A stretch of 64,000 nucleotides of DNA from Rickettsia sp. (GCA_015657545.1 JADHZC010000011.1:131488-195487), one strand, 5' to 3'; shown: positions 1 through 9,380, numbered from the stretch's first letter. Notes: a model not told the origin generated them from the letters alone. Numbers and translations are program-made.

Positions 1-2
1 CA

Positions 3-1082
3 AAAGAGAGCGAATTTTCAGAATCTTACCAAAATTTCTCTAACAATGAACTAAATGAAGAAAAAAGTAAGAAAAATATAGATGAGTTCGAAGATAATCT
101 TGATTCTTCAGCATCAACAATTTTATTTAATACGCCAAGCGATACTAAATTTTCAAGTTTTTCAAAAAATTTTTCTGAAAATCATTTTAATAGTGAAAAA
201 AATGGAAAGGGTAATGAAGAATTTCAAGATAATTTTAACTATCTTTCAAAATCTTTTTTATCTAGTGATAAATTTGATTCTATTATTTATAGATCAGACA
301 AAAATGAAAATAATGTTCAGAAAGAACAAAAAGATCAAAAATTGAATGAGAAAACTGTTAATCCTGAAAATATTAATAAAATACATTGGAAAGCACCCGA
401 TGAAAATGATCCAGAAAAAAAACAACAAGGATATGTTAAGAGTAATGATTCTGAAAATGAAAATAAAGAAAAAGATATAAAGGGATTAACTCAGGTTAAA
501 TTAAATAACAATATAGAATTTTATGATAATGAAACTAGTAATGCGATTAGTGAGAATGTTGATATTAGATCGTTAGAAATACCACCTAAATTGGAGGATC
601 TTGAGATAACATCTATGTTTTTTAGTTCTAGCATAAGTAATGGAGATGCTATTTTAAAAAATTCAGAAGGTAGGAATATAGTATTAGGTTTGAGTATGTC
701 TTATACCCCAGATGGAAAACTGTCATCTATGGATTTAGGATATAAAGGAGTAGAGGATTCAAATTTTGCAAAATTAGAAAATATTGATTTAAGTAAAGAT
801 GTTAAATTTTCTGGAAAAGATGATGTTAACCCACTTAATAGACATGCATATTTAGAAATTGAAGGACAAAAAACTTTTATTGGAGTAACACAAGCGGAAT
901 TTAGTAAATTACAAAGTCAGATTGGATTGGGTTCACCCCAAAAACACAATGAAAAAACAACTTCTAAACTAGATAAAAAGCAAAGATATGATTATATTGC
1001 TACGCAAAAAAGTGCAATTCCTACGCCTCCACCTAGAATGTTTGCATCAAAAGTTAAAAATCCTTCATCTCCAGATATATAG
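3..1082 (+). CDS. C-terminal part of a low-complexity hypothetical protein (5' end outside window)
   Basis: The frame is open from the left edge to a TAG at 1080-1082, so this is the last 359 codons of a longer gene. A TTG at 342 is not a convincing start because the frame runs uninterrupted upstream. The visible protein is hydrophilic and rich in Asn, Lys, Glu and Ser up to about codon 190. A more structured stretch follows, with alternating hydrophobic residues (for example NIVLGLSMSYTPDGKLSSMD). The end is proline-rich (PTPPPRM). No membrane segment or known domain is recognised. It could be a secreted or surface protein of an intracellular bacterium, but that is speculation. Codon use and AT content match the neighbours. 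Confidence 0.6.
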   Translation, partial: KESEFSESYQNFSNNELNEEKSKKNIDEFEDNLDSSASTILFNTPSDTKFSSFSKNFSENHFNSEKNGKGNEEFQDNFNYLSKSFLSSDKFDSIIYRSDKNENNVQKEQKDQKLNEKTVNPENINKIHWKAPDENDPEKKQQGYVKSNDSENENKEKDIKGLTQVKLNNNIEFYDNETSNAISENVDIRSLEIPPKLEDLEITSMFFSSSISNGDAILKNSEGRNIVLGLSMSYTPDGKLSSMDLGYKGVEDSNFAKLENIDLSKDVKFSGKDDVNPLNRHAYLEIEGQKTFIGVTQAEFSKLQSQIGLGSPQKHNEKTTSKLDKKQRYDYIATQKSAIPTPPPRMFASKVKNPSSPDI

Positions 1083-1100
1083 TTTGGCTAAAGGCTTGTA

Positions 1101-1128
1101 TAAACCTGTTTCTTTATGAACAGGTTTA
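1101..1128 (+). terminator. Hairpin 18 bases after the first gene
   Basis: A perfect 10-base inverted repeat (taaacctgtt / aacaggttta) with an 8-base loop lies just downstream of the stop at 1082. It is among the more GC-containing stems in this AT-rich gap, as expected for a terminator stem. No T-run follows, so it is not a textbook Rho-independent terminator. Confidence 0.4.
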
Positions 1129-2180
1129 GCAAGTAATAAGAATATTATTATTTTTTATGTATTTTAGTGACACTAAAAATATAACAAATTATGTAAAATG
1201 ATGCTAATTAATGAGAGAAATTAAATTTAAACCATATCAAATCATAGATCAAACAAGAGCTTTCATTAATGTATGAAGTATTCTAAAGCAATTTGGAATG
1301 CTAAACCTTCAGAAGAATTGTATAATACGAAAATTTGCTAAGAGATATTATTCTGTTGGAGCATAGACATCTATAGATACAACATATTCTCAATTGAAGC
1401 CTAAACCAATTTTCATTGCCCTTTAATAATCTTGAGAAACGATGTAATCAATTGGTATTATATGATCTTCAAAAAATAAAATAGACAAATTCATTAATTT
1501 GAAATATATAGAACTTACATATTATATAAATTTTATGTATGAGAGAGATAATTAATCTTATTATCTATTAGAAATGAGACTTAAACAATTAAAAATAAAA
1601 TCAGATTTTTTAATTAGAGAAAAAACATAATAACAATAGATAGAGGAGTTAAGATAGTAAACCAAGTAGAAGATATACACTATAATCTAGATTGGAAATG
1701 ACAGATATAGATGAACAAGAATAAGAGAAAAATAAAATTAGAGTCAAAAAATACAAAAAAAAAGCACCTACAAAATACTACTTAGCAATTTAAAAGACCA
1801 TTATACAAGTAATTAACTTAATGTAATAAATAGATTAAAATAGATTATTATATTTTTTTCCCTTCAGGACAGAAATGTATTTTGATCTTTAGTCTGTTTT
1901 TCTTAATTCAATTTTAATTTTACATCATCGACTAAGTAAAGTGTTTTTTCCTTTATGAAGAAGGATTATTTTCTATTTTAAAATAAGAATAGCATAGAGA
2001 ATTTGTGAGGATAAATATCAATAAATTTTTTTATGATATTTGTGAATGAAACAATTGTTATTTTTCACAAAAATTTTAGATATTTGATCGATAAAATTTT
2101 ATTCGAGGTTTTTTTTACTGAGATTTTGTGTTTTGATGTAGGGAAAATCAAAAAAATTATTGTTTATATGTTATGTGATG
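1129..2180. other. Gene-free gap with traces of decayed coding sequence
   Basis: No frame on either strand is open for a useful length. On the plus strand between about 1211 and 1830 there are protein-like stretches broken by TAA, TAG and TGA; many of these stops would be Gln or Trp codons after one C-to-T or G-to-A reversal. I could not match them to a family. The gap separates two convergent genes, so no promoter is required. The most likely reading is a pseudogene far along in decay. Confidence 0.3.
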
Positions 2181-3791
2181 TCAAATAAGAAAATTTACAG
2201 CGCATGATAAAGAGAAATTCTGTTCCTTATTTTTAGAGTGAGAAGATTTTAGAGCAAAGGAATATCTAGGCATCAATGATATTTCTAAAGTAGGAGTTAA
2301 ATTTAGCTGAGTTTTGATTTGGATATTAAAATTATCATTTCTTCTTAGTGATTCTTTTTGTGTAAAGAATATTTCTTCTTTAAAAATATCATTTTTAGAA
2401 ATTGTCTTACTTTGTTTTTCAAAACTATTTTTCAATTTTATGTTTAAGAAGCAAAAAATTTCAAATTCAAAATTTTTATAAAATTTAGATTTTATCTTAT
2501 ATTTTATTTGGGGGCTTAATATGAAGTTATCGAAAGGATCATTCTTAAAAACTATATTACAATTTTCATTTTTTCCTTCAAAAGAGTTTTTTGCAATATT
2601 TATGTAAATTATTTCTAATCCAATGTTTAAAATTGAATTTGTATTAAAATTGAATTCTTCTAAGGCTGTAGAGGATATAAAAAATGCAAATCTATTTTTA
2701 TAGGAAGCTTTTACTTCTTCTAGCTTTAATTCTGATGCTAAATATTTGAAATTAAAATTCGATTCAATAACACTTATACCTACAGAATTTTTCAAAATTA
2801 AGTTTTTTTTATTTTTTAATTGCCAAAATTTTTCTATATATGACGATATTAAGTAATTTTTGATAAATTTTATATTTTCTGTTTGCACAAATGTTTCTTG
2901 TATATTCTTTAATATAAATCCCAAATTTATACTTAGAAATACTTTTTTCTTGAAATTTTTCCCTAATTTTATACCAATATTTTGTTCAGAATTATTTTCT
3001 GTGTTGCTTGACATTGAATATATTGGAGTAATGAAGAAATTTTTTTCATTGCCTCTTGAAAAGTTATTATCTGATAATAAGTATTTATTAAAATAATTGA
3101 GCATATTTTCTATATCTATTACTTCACTAGGTATAAATTCTATTGAATCTAAAATGTTTTTAATTGAACGCTTTTCTAATTTTTCAAACAACAATGCATT
3201 TCTTAACTTGTTAGTAAAATTTAGGTTGGCATTTAAGAATTTTTGATATTCATATTCAGATGTATAGTATTTATTTGAAGGATATTCAGCAAGTAATGAT
3301 AAAATTTCATTCTTAATGGAATTTTTTTCTTGAGAAGTAGTTTCTATATCTTTTTTAATAAAATTATTGTTTGTTTTTTCTAAATTTAGTTTTTTAATTT
3401 TGGTATTTGTTTTCTTGAGTTTAAGATTCAAGGCTTCTTTTTGTTTATTATTTTCATATATTTGATTGTTGCTTAAAGAGAGGTTTTGACTTTTTGTTAA
3501 AGATAAAGATTTTTGATTTAGGTTATTTATATCATGGTTGTTATTAGTCCTATTATTTTCTAAATATAGTTCATTTTCTTTTTTTTCCTTTATTTCAATA
3601 ACGAATATATTACTTGCAGACTTATCAAAATTTTTTTTGTTCCAAGAGTATAATGAATATGTTTCCTGTAATTTACTATATTTATTCAAATTTTTAATTT
3701 GAAATCCCCAGGTGCAAGAAGCGTGAAATAAAAACTTTAAAGCTGTTATTAACGTTATAACCGACCTTAACAGAAAAATTTTACCTTTCAA
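2181..3791 (-). CDS. Putative outer-membrane beta-barrel protein with Asn/Lys-rich N-terminal part
   Basis: The protein has 536 residues. Residues 1-29 look like a signal peptide (positively charged start, hydrophobic core, then HASC). Residues 55-170 are rich in Asn, Lys and Gln and predicted disordered or helical. From about residue 245 to the end, the sequence shows repeated amphipathic strands with alternating hydrophobic residues and ends in AVNFLI, resembling the C-terminal barrel of autotransporter-type outer-membrane proteins. Rickettsiales surface antigens often have such barrels. I cannot name the family, and the passenger-like region has no recognised domain. The gene stands alone, 278 bases from ychF on the same strand. 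Confidence 0.5.
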   Translation of the reverse strand: MKGKIFLLRSVITLITALKFLFHASCTWGFQIKNLNKYSKLQETYSLYSWNKKNFDKSASNIFVIEIKEKKENELYLENNRTNNNHDINNLNQKSLSLTKSQNLSLSNNQIYENNKQKEALNLKLKKTNTKIKKLNLEKTNNNFIKKDIETTSQEKNSIKNEILSLLAEYPSNKYYTSEYEYQKFLNANLNFTNKLRNALLFEKLEKRSIKNILDSIEFIPSEVIDIENMLNYFNKYLLSDNNFSRGNEKNFFITPIYSMSSNTENNSEQNIGIKLGKNFKKKVFLSINLGFILKNIQETFVQTENIKFIKNYLISSYIEKFWQLKNKKNLILKNSVGISVIESNFNFKYLASELKLEEVKASYKNRFAFFISSTALEEFNFNTNSILNIGLEIIYINIAKNSFEGKNENCNIVFKNDPFDNFILSPQIKYKIKSKFYKNFEFEIFCFLNIKLKNSFEKQSKTISKNDIFKEEIFFTQKESLRRNDNFNIQIKTQLNLTPTLEISLMPRYSFALKSSHSKNKEQNFSLSCAVNFLI

Positions 3792-4069
3792 AACATTTTA
3801 TGAAATTTAAAGAAAAGCTGATGTTATCAAAAATAGCATTTTCTGTACAGTTAAAAAACACTAAAATAAAAGCTACTTAAGGATTTAAAAAAAGTTTTTT
3901 GTCTTAAATAAAAAGATTTATACCCAAAAGATTTTGAACCAATTTTTAACAAACACACCTTTGGTTTAATTCGAGCGTTTATAAACACTATATAACAATC
4001 TTTTTGAAGTATATGAAAGCTACTTTAGGAGGTTTTTATTTGATTTGAGCCTATAATTAAAAAAAGATT

Positions 4070-5128
4070 TTATTTATTAAATCTAAAATGAAGAATGTCA
4101 CCAGGTTTTATTATATAATCCTTACCTTCTATCCTAATCTTACCTTTTTCTTTGAGAGAAGTTTCGCTTTTATATTTCATATAATCTTGATATGTAATAA
4201 CTTCTACTTTTATGAAATTTTTTTCAATATCGCTATGAATCAATGCTGCTGCTTTTTGAGCATTTATTCCATTTTTGTAATTCCAGGCTTTAGTCTCTTT
4301 TTTTCCAACAGTATAAAAAGATGAAAGATCTAAAATTTTGTAAGCTGATTTTACAAGATTTTCTAGAGCATTAGATTTGATTCCTAGCTCTTTCATAAAT
4401 TCTTCCCTTTCTTTTATATCTTTTATTTCTGATAATTCATATTCTATTCGAGCTGAAAGCTTTATTACAGGATGATTTTTGTTTTTTAAATAATTGTAAG
4501 TTTCAATTGTTTGTTTATTTAAAGACTCCAAATTTTTTTCAGAAATATTTAGTACGTAAATTATTTTTTTATTAGTCAAAAATTCTTTTTTATTAGCTAA
4601 ATTAATATTTCCTAACTCTCTTAATTCTTTGCCTTCAGCAAGATGTTCATGTAGCTTTTTAAGCTCTTCTTTGTTTAAGTCTGATTTTTTTTTTTGTAGT
4701 AACTGTTCTACAAAATTAAGGTCAGATAAGAGTAGCTCTGTTTCTATGATATCAATTTCTTTTAAAGGGTCAAAACTAGTATTGTATCCTTCATTACTAA
4801 AGCATTTTACTAAATGTATAATTGCGTCTACAGATTTGATATTAGACAAAAATTTATTTCCCAACCCCTCTCCTTTGCTCGCTCCTTCAACAAGACCTGC
4901 TATATCCACAAATTCTATACTTGCTGTTGATATTTTTTCTGCATCTACAAGATTAGCTAAATTGAATAATTTTTCATCATACAAATTTACCTTTCCAAAA
5001 TTTGGTTCTATAGTACAAAACGGATAATTAGCCATTTCTGCTTTAGCTTTAGATGATTGTGTTAAAGCATTAAATAAAGTTGATTTGCCAATATTTGGTA
5101 ATCCTATGATTCCACATTTTAAAGACAT
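4070..5128 (-). CDS. ychF: Redox-regulated ATPase/GTPase YchF
   Basis: The 352-residue length is normal for this Obg-related, ribosome-associated P-loop NTPase. Visible motifs are the G1 loop GLPNIGKST near residue 9, the G3 region FVDIAGLVEGASKGEGLGN, and NISE at the G4 position; the Glu there is typical of YchF, which prefers ATP. A TGS-like C-terminal end contains ALIHSDIEKNFIKVEV and closes with GDILHFRFNK. The ATG start sits directly before the conserved N-terminus. It lies 33 bases after pth on the same strand, the common ychF-pth pairing. Confidence 0.95.
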   Translation of the reverse strand: MSLKCGIIGLPNIGKSTLFNALTQSSKAKAEMANYPFCTIEPNFGKVNLYDEKLFNLANLVDAEKISTASIEFVDIAGLVEGASKGEGLGNKFLSNIKSVDAIIHLVKCFSNEGYNTSFDPLKEIDIIETELLLSDLNFVEQLLQKKKSDLNKEELKKLHEHLAEGKELRELGNINLANKKEFLTNKKIIYVLNISEKNLESLNKQTIETYNYLKNKNHPVIKLSARIEYELSEIKDIKEREEFMKELGIKSNALENLVKSAYKILDLSSFYTVGKKETKAWNYKNGINAQKAAALIHSDIEKNFIKVEVITYQDYMKYKSETSLKEKGKIRIEGKDYIIKPGDILHFRFNK

Positions 5129-5161
5129 GTTAATGTTTATTTTTTATATGATTAATTTTTC

Positions 5162-5722
5162 TTATTCTAGATTTAAGTGAGATATTTTTTGCTTAAACAG
5201 TTCTACTTCATTATTTAGAAATAAATCTAAAAATTTTTCTAATGCTATGACTTTTTTCTCTATTTTTATCAATTGCTCAGGAGTAAAATTACTAAGTACA
5301 TATTTTGAAATATCCATGTTTGGTGGTTTTCCTACTCCTAATCTTAGTCTGAAATAATCGCAACTTCTTAGATATTGATCAAGAGACTTTAAACCATTAT
5401 GTCCTGCATTTCCACCTCCAAATTTGAATTTTAGATCTGAAAAATTAATATCTATATCATCATGAAATACCAAGATATTATTAGGGAGAATTTTATAATA
5501 ATTAGACACTAAGGCAATTGATTCTCCGCTTAAATTCATAAAGTTATTAGCCTTACATAATATGTAATTTTTAGAAAAAGCTAAAAAAGATTTTAATTTA
5601 TGTTTTTGTGTCCAAACTAAAGATCTTATTTGAGATATCTGATCAAGATATAAGAAACCCATGTTATGGATTGTTTTTTGATAAAGATCACCCTTATTCC
5701 CTAAGCCTATTAGCAATTTCAC
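5162..5722 (-). CDS. pth: Peptidyl-tRNA hydrolase
   Basis: This 186-residue cytoplasmic enzyme hydrolyses peptidyl-tRNA released by stalled ribosomes. The conserved start LLIGLGNKGDLY is followed by the catalytic-histidine motif TIHNMGF near residue 18. HDDIDINF carries the conserved Asp, and FGGGNAGHNGLKSL and RLRLGVGKP are the substrate-binding signatures. Gene order rplY-pth-ychF on the minus strand is the usual alphaproteobacterial arrangement and suggests one operon with 33- and 58-base gaps. Confidence 0.96.
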   Translation of the reverse strand: MKLLIGLGNKGDLYQKTIHNMGFLYLDQISQIRSLVWTQKHKLKSFLAFSKNYILCKANNFMNLSGESIALVSNYYKILPNNILVFHDDIDINFSDLKFKFGGGNAGHNGLKSLDQYLRSCDYFRLRLGVGKPPNMDISKYVLSNFTPEQLIKIEKKVIALEKFLDLFLNNEVELFKQKISHLNLE

Positions 5723-5780
5723 TTTCTTTATTTTTTTTCAAAGATAAACAGTTATTTGCAATGATTTTTTAAAAATAACA

Positions 5781-6416
5781 TCATTCCTTCTGCGCTGTAG
5801 AGTCTACAGTTTTTTCAATTTTTTCTTCTTCTTCAGTAATATTTTTTTTAGAAACAATTGAAGCTATTACTATATTTTCATTTTCTAAAATTTTAATATC
5901 AGGAAATTTTTTTTTGATATCTAATATTCTTAATACTCGAAATTTCCTCATACTAGGTAGATCTAGTAATATACTTTTAACATAATTATCTTGCGAACAT
6001 AAAACAGCAATATTTCTTCTTATAATATTGAAATATCCCCCCTGTTTAACTGTAGTAAGATCTTGAGCTTTATCATATATTATAGGTACTTCTAATTTTT
6101 GTTCATTTTTATTGAAGAACATGAAATCCATATGTAAAATCTTCTCATTTACAGGATGCCTCTCTAGTTTTTTAGGAAAAACCAAGTATGTTTTTTTTTG
6201 GATGTTTAGTTCAATTTTTTCTGTAAAAAAATCTCTATTTTGTGAAATTGTTTGTAAAGATTTAACATCAAAAAATATACTTAAATTTTTTTGGTTTTTC
6301 CCATAAATTATGGCTGGTATAAAGTTACTTGAGCGAAGTTTTTTTGCTGTGTTGAACTCAGAACCAGATCTTAAAAAAGCTTCTATCTTAATAGGATTTT
6401 GACTAATATCTTTCAT
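5781..6416 (-). CDS. rplY: 50S ribosomal protein bL25 (CTC/TL5 type)
   Basis: The 211 residues correspond to the long two-domain CTC form. The N-terminal 5S rRNA-binding domain includes LRSSNFIPAIIYGKNQKNLS. The C-terminal beta domain includes VPIIYDKAQDLTTVKQGGYFNIIRR, here cited only as residues about 110-136. The last 25 residues are an acidic/lysine tail. It is the first gene of a minus-strand run with pth and ychF; its upstream region holds the 30-base palindrome at 6504-6533. Confidence 0.9.
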   Translation of the reverse strand: MKDISQNPIKIEAFLRSGSEFNTAKKLRSSNFIPAIIYGKNQKNLSIFFDVKSLQTISQNRDFFTEKIELNIQKKTYLVFPKKLERHPVNEKILHMDFMFFNKNEQKLEVPIIYDKAQDLTTVKQGGYFNIIRRNIAVLCSQDNYVKSILLDLPSMRKFRVLRILDIKKKFPDIKILENENIVIASIVSKKNITEEEEKIEKTVDSTAQKE

Positions 6417-6503
6417 TTGGGATAAACAAAATAATATATTAATTTATGTTAGTATTTAAATACTAATAATAAACAATAATTGATTAATTTAATTTTATTT
6501 TAT

Positions 6504-6533
6504 TTAATTTTATCATTCGAATGATAAAATTAA
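6504..6533. repeat. Perfect 30-bp palindrome between divergent genes
   Basis: The sequence is exactly self-complementary about the centre between 6518 and 6519 (core atcattcgaatgat). It lies in the 260-base gap between rplY (minus) and the AEC transporter gene (plus), 88 bases upstream of the rplY start. It could be an operator for both genes or a cruciform-forming site. No T-run follows it in either direction. Confidence 0.7.
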
Positions 6534-6676
6534 TGTATAGTAAAAAAAATATGTAATCTAAAAAAATTATTTAGCTTGTATGATACAAAAAATTTTTATA
6601 AAATCAAATAAAATTTTTTAGCACACTCAATAAGTGAAAAGATTTAGAACATTTTTATCCATAACACAGTATTTTG

Positions 6677-7603
6677 ATGAATATTTTTAATATAGTTTTT
6701 TTAAAAATACTATCTTCTATATTTGTTGTATTGTTAGGTTATGTGGCTGGTAAAATAAGAAAAATAGATAAGGAAACCATCACTTCACTTTTATTTTATT
6801 TTATAGCTCCTATTGTAATAATTTCAATTCTTACTAAATCTAGATTAAAAATAAGTGATTTTAGTATAGTATTTATAACTTTCTTAATTTGTTCGTGTTT
6901 AAACATAATTACATTTTTTTTATCAAAAAACATTTGGAATGACAATCACAAAAACATTTTAGCATTTTCAGCTGGCACTGGAAATGGCACTTTTGTTGCA
7001 TTACCAATAGCAACAGCTTTATTTGATACTCACACGGTAAGTATTTATGTGTTGATAGCTTTAGGTGTGGCTATTTATGAAATTTCTGTTGGTTACTATG
7101 TTTGTGCTCTAACTAAAGAAAGAAAAAATTTTCAAGAAAATTTATTTAGAATAGTGAAATTACCTATTTTTATTTCTTTTGTTTTGGGTTCAGCGCTTAG
7201 TCTTGTTGGTTTTAGAATTCCAGAATTTTTATCTGAATTTACCAAAAATATGCAAAGTTGTTTTTCTGTGCTTGGAATGTTACTAGTTGGCGTGTCTATT
7301 TCTGAAGTAAAGCAATTTAAGTTGGATTGGAAATTTTTATTAGCAATTATATTTTGTAAATTTGTTCTTTTTACGAGTTTTTTTAATTTGTTTGTATTTT
7401 TTGATAAATATATTTTTAAACTTTACAACAAAAAATATCATGACGCTCTTCAACTTATTAGTGTGACACCTATTTCTGTTAGTGTTGTTATTACTTCTAT
7501 AATTTTTAATTTATATCCCGAAAAAGCTTCTACGGCTCTTTTATTTTCGCTATTGGTTTCTCTTATATATTCTCCTTTAGTGCTAAAATTTTTACTTTTC
7601 TAG
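6677..7603 (+). CDS. AEC-family (auxin efflux carrier-like) transporter
   Basis: This 308-residue integral membrane protein has about ten hydrophobic segments in two halves, the shape of the AEC/BART transporters that move small organic acids or amino acids. The first helix pair contains LGYVAGKIRKIDKET, and the conserved mid-helix motif is SAGTGNGTFVALPIATALF. The second half begins near residue 165 (FVLGSALSLVGFRIPEFL) and ends in a helix after ATALLFSLLVSLIYSPLVL. I start it at the ATG at 6677 rather than the TTG one codon earlier. The substrate cannot be told. Confidence 0.8.
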   Translation: MNIFNIVFLKILSSIFVVLLGYVAGKIRKIDKETITSLLFYFIAPIVIISILTKSRLKISDFSIVFITFLICSCLNIITFFLSKNIWNDNHKNILAFSAGTGNGTFVALPIATALFDTHTVSIYVLIALGVAIYEISVGYYVCALTKERKNFQENLFRIVKLPIFISFVLGSALSLVGFRIPEFLSEFTKNMQSCFSVLGMLLVGVSISEVKQFKLDWKFLLAIIFCKFVLFTSFFNLFVFFDKYIFKLYNKKYHDALQLISVTPISVSVVITSIIFNLYPEKASTALLFSLLVSLIYSPLVLKFLLF

Positions 7604-7614
7604 AAATAGAAATA

Positions 7615-7644
7615 ATATTAATAATTCTTATATTAATAATTCTT
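7615..7644. repeat. Exact 15-bp tandem duplication
   Basis: The 15-mer atattaataattctt occurs twice in direct succession between the AEC gene and trxB. It looks like a recent slippage duplication and has no evident function. Confidence 0.6.
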
Positions 7645-7720
7645 ATTATATTGAAAATAAAATACTCATCAAATATAATCGATTTTATTATTGAAAATAA
7701 AAATTAAGGATCAATTTATT

Positions 7721-8659
7721 ATGAATGAGTCAAATCACACTCAAGTTTTAATATTGGGTTCTGGTTCAGCTGGTTTAACTGCTGCCATATATTCAGCAAG
7801 AGCTGCATTAAAACCAATATTGATTACAGGTTTTGAAGAAGGAGGACAGCTTACAACAACGACTGAGGTAGAAAATTTTCCTGGTTTCGCAAAAAAAATA
7901 CAGGGACCCTGGTTGATGGATCAAATGCAACAGCAAGCATTAAATGTAGGAACTAAAATTATAAATGATGAAGCTATTTCTATAGATTTGTTACAAAGAC
8001 CATTCAAGGTAAAAACTTCTTTAGATAATGTGTTTTTTGCAGATTCTATTATCATAGCCACTGGAGCTCAAGCTAAATGGTTGGGTATTGATTCAGAATC
8101 TTACTTTCAAGGTTTTGGTGTTTCTGGGTGTGCTACATGTGATGGAGTTTTTTTTAAAGGTAAAGATGTTGTAGTAATAGGAGGAGGTAATAGTGCAGTA
8201 GAAGAAGCTCTATATTTAACGCATCATGCTAAAAAAGTTTATCTTTTACATAGAAGAGATAAACTTAGAGCGGAAATGATATCGCAAGAAAAATTATTTA
8301 AAAATCCTCAAATAGAGGTAATTTGGGATACTGTTGTAGAAGAAATTATAGGTGATGAAAAACCCAAGTCTGTAACAGGAGTAAAAGTTAAAAATATAAA
8401 AAATAATTCAGAAAAATTTATAAATTGTTCTGGTGTTTTTGTAGCAATTGGACATACACCAAGGACAGATCTAGTAAAAAATCAGATAAATTTGGACAAA
8501 GAGGGATATATTATTACTAAACCTGATTCTACCCAAACTAGTGTAGAAGGTGTTTTTGCAGCTGGAGATGTGCAGGATGTAAAATTTAGACAGGCGGTTA
8601 CTGCAGCTGGAACTGGATGCATGGCGGCTATTGAATCTGAGCATTTCTTAAGAGGGTAA
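7721..8659 (+). CDS. trxB: Thioredoxin reductase
   Basis: This flavoprotein passes electrons from NADPH to thioredoxin. It has 312 residues from the ATG at 7721. An upstream TTG at 7691 is in frame, but the ATG has aagga at 7706-7710 and gives the normal N-terminus. Motifs in order are the FAD-binding GSGSAGLTAAIY, the redox-active CATC of SGCATCDGVFF, the NADPH-binding VVIGGGNSAVEEA, and the C-terminal FAD motif VEGVFAAGDVQD. Nothing is missing. It stands between transporter and ribosomal protein genes with no clear operon partner. Confidence 0.96.
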   Translation: MNESNHTQVLILGSGSAGLTAAIYSARAALKPILITGFEEGGQLTTTTEVENFPGFAKKIQGPWLMDQMQQQALNVGTKIINDEAISIDLLQRPFKVKTSLDNVFFADSIIIATGAQAKWLGIDSESYFQGFGVSGCATCDGVFFKGKDVVVIGGGNSAVEEALYLTHHAKKVYLLHRRDKLRAEMISQEKLFKNPQIEVIWDTVVEEIIGDEKPKSVTGVKVKNIKNNSEKFINCSGVFVAIGHTPRTDLVKNQINLDKEGYIITKPDSTQTSVEGVFAAGDVQDVKFRQAVTAAGTGCMAAIESEHFLRG

Positions 8660-8789
8660 ATAATAATTCATGTTTTTATAGATAAAATATGAATAGATAT
8701 AATTTTTGCAGTTGCTAAAAATCTTGATATATATTTTTTATAGGTGTATTATGTTTTCTAGAATTGTTAGAATTATTTTTTGATTTTTT

Positions 8790-9101
8790 ATGTCTAGAAA
8801 ATGTCAATTAAGTGGGGTTAGTAACATGAGCGGGAATAATGTTTCTCATTCTAATCGCAAAACAAAAAGAAAATTTAAGGTAAATGTAAAACATGTTTCC
8901 TTTTGGAGTAATATAGAAAGAAAACATTATAATCTCAAAATTAGTACGAAAACTTTAAGGACTATAGATAAGTTAGGAGGTTTTGATAATTATATTTTAT
9001 CTTTGAGTTCCTTTAAAGCTACTGATTTTGCTAAAAATCTAAAAAAAAGATTTATTAAGAGAAATGTTTCACAAATAAATTCTACTTCTAGCGTAATTTA
9101 A
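8790..9101 (+). CDS. rpmB: 50S ribosomal protein bL28
   Basis: The 103-residue basic protein starts MSRKCQLSGVSNMSGNNVSH, the classic bL28 N-terminus with the RNA-binding SHSNRKTKRKF stretch after it. ISTKTLRTIDKLGGFDNY is the conserved C-terminal half. It is followed 33 bases later by rpmE, forming a two-gene ribosomal unit known from other alphaproteobacteria. Confidence 0.95.
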   Translation: MSRKCQLSGVSNMSGNNVSHSNRKTKRKFKVNVKHVSFWSNIERKHYNLKISTKTLRTIDKLGGFDNYILSLSSFKATDFAKNLKKRFIKRNVSQINSTSSVI

Positions 9102-9134
9102 TAATTATACTAAATAATCAAAGGTTTCTTTGTT

Positions 9135-9356
9135 ATGAAAAAAGATATTCATCCAGAATATAAAAGTTTAAAATTGAAAATAGGACAAGACGAAATTTTT
9201 ACTTTTTCTACTTATAAAGGTAAGGAATTACTAATGGATGTAGATTTTAGAGAGCATCCAGCTTGGGACAAATCCAAAATGCAATATGTTAGTAAGTCTA
9301 ATAAAAGTGTTAGCAATTTTAATAAAAAATTTGGAGATATATCTCTTTTGAAATAA
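9135..9356 (+). CDS. rpmE: 50S ribosomal protein bL31
   Basis: The 73 residues begin MKKDIHPEYKSLKLKIGQDE and contain DVDFREHPAWDKSK, both typical of bL31. It lacks the four-cysteine zinc ribbon, so it belongs to the zinc-free class. The sequence aaagg, about ten bases before the ATG, is a plausible ribosome-binding site. It sits between rpmB and fmt. Confidence 0.93.
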   Translation: MKKDIHPEYKSLKLKIGQDEIFTFSTYKGKELLMDVDFREHPAWDKSKMQYVSKSNKSVSNFNKKFGDISLLK

Positions 9357-9380
9357 CAAAATTTTTTAGATTTTTGTTAT

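Noticed and set aside
82-345. 87-codon frame overlapping the first gene in another frame
   Set aside because: It is repetitive Ile/Phe/Leu/Lys sequence typical of shadow translation, and the frame at 3-1082 is open through it and continues as a clear protein.
1941-1970. Small hairpin near tcctttatgaagaagga as a terminator
   Set aside because: The stem is five bases with a seven-base loop and no T-run on either strand.
6653-6668. DnaA-box-like ttatccata upstream of the AEC gene
   Set aside because: A single imperfect match in very AT-rich sequence, without a cluster of boxes; not evidence for an origin.
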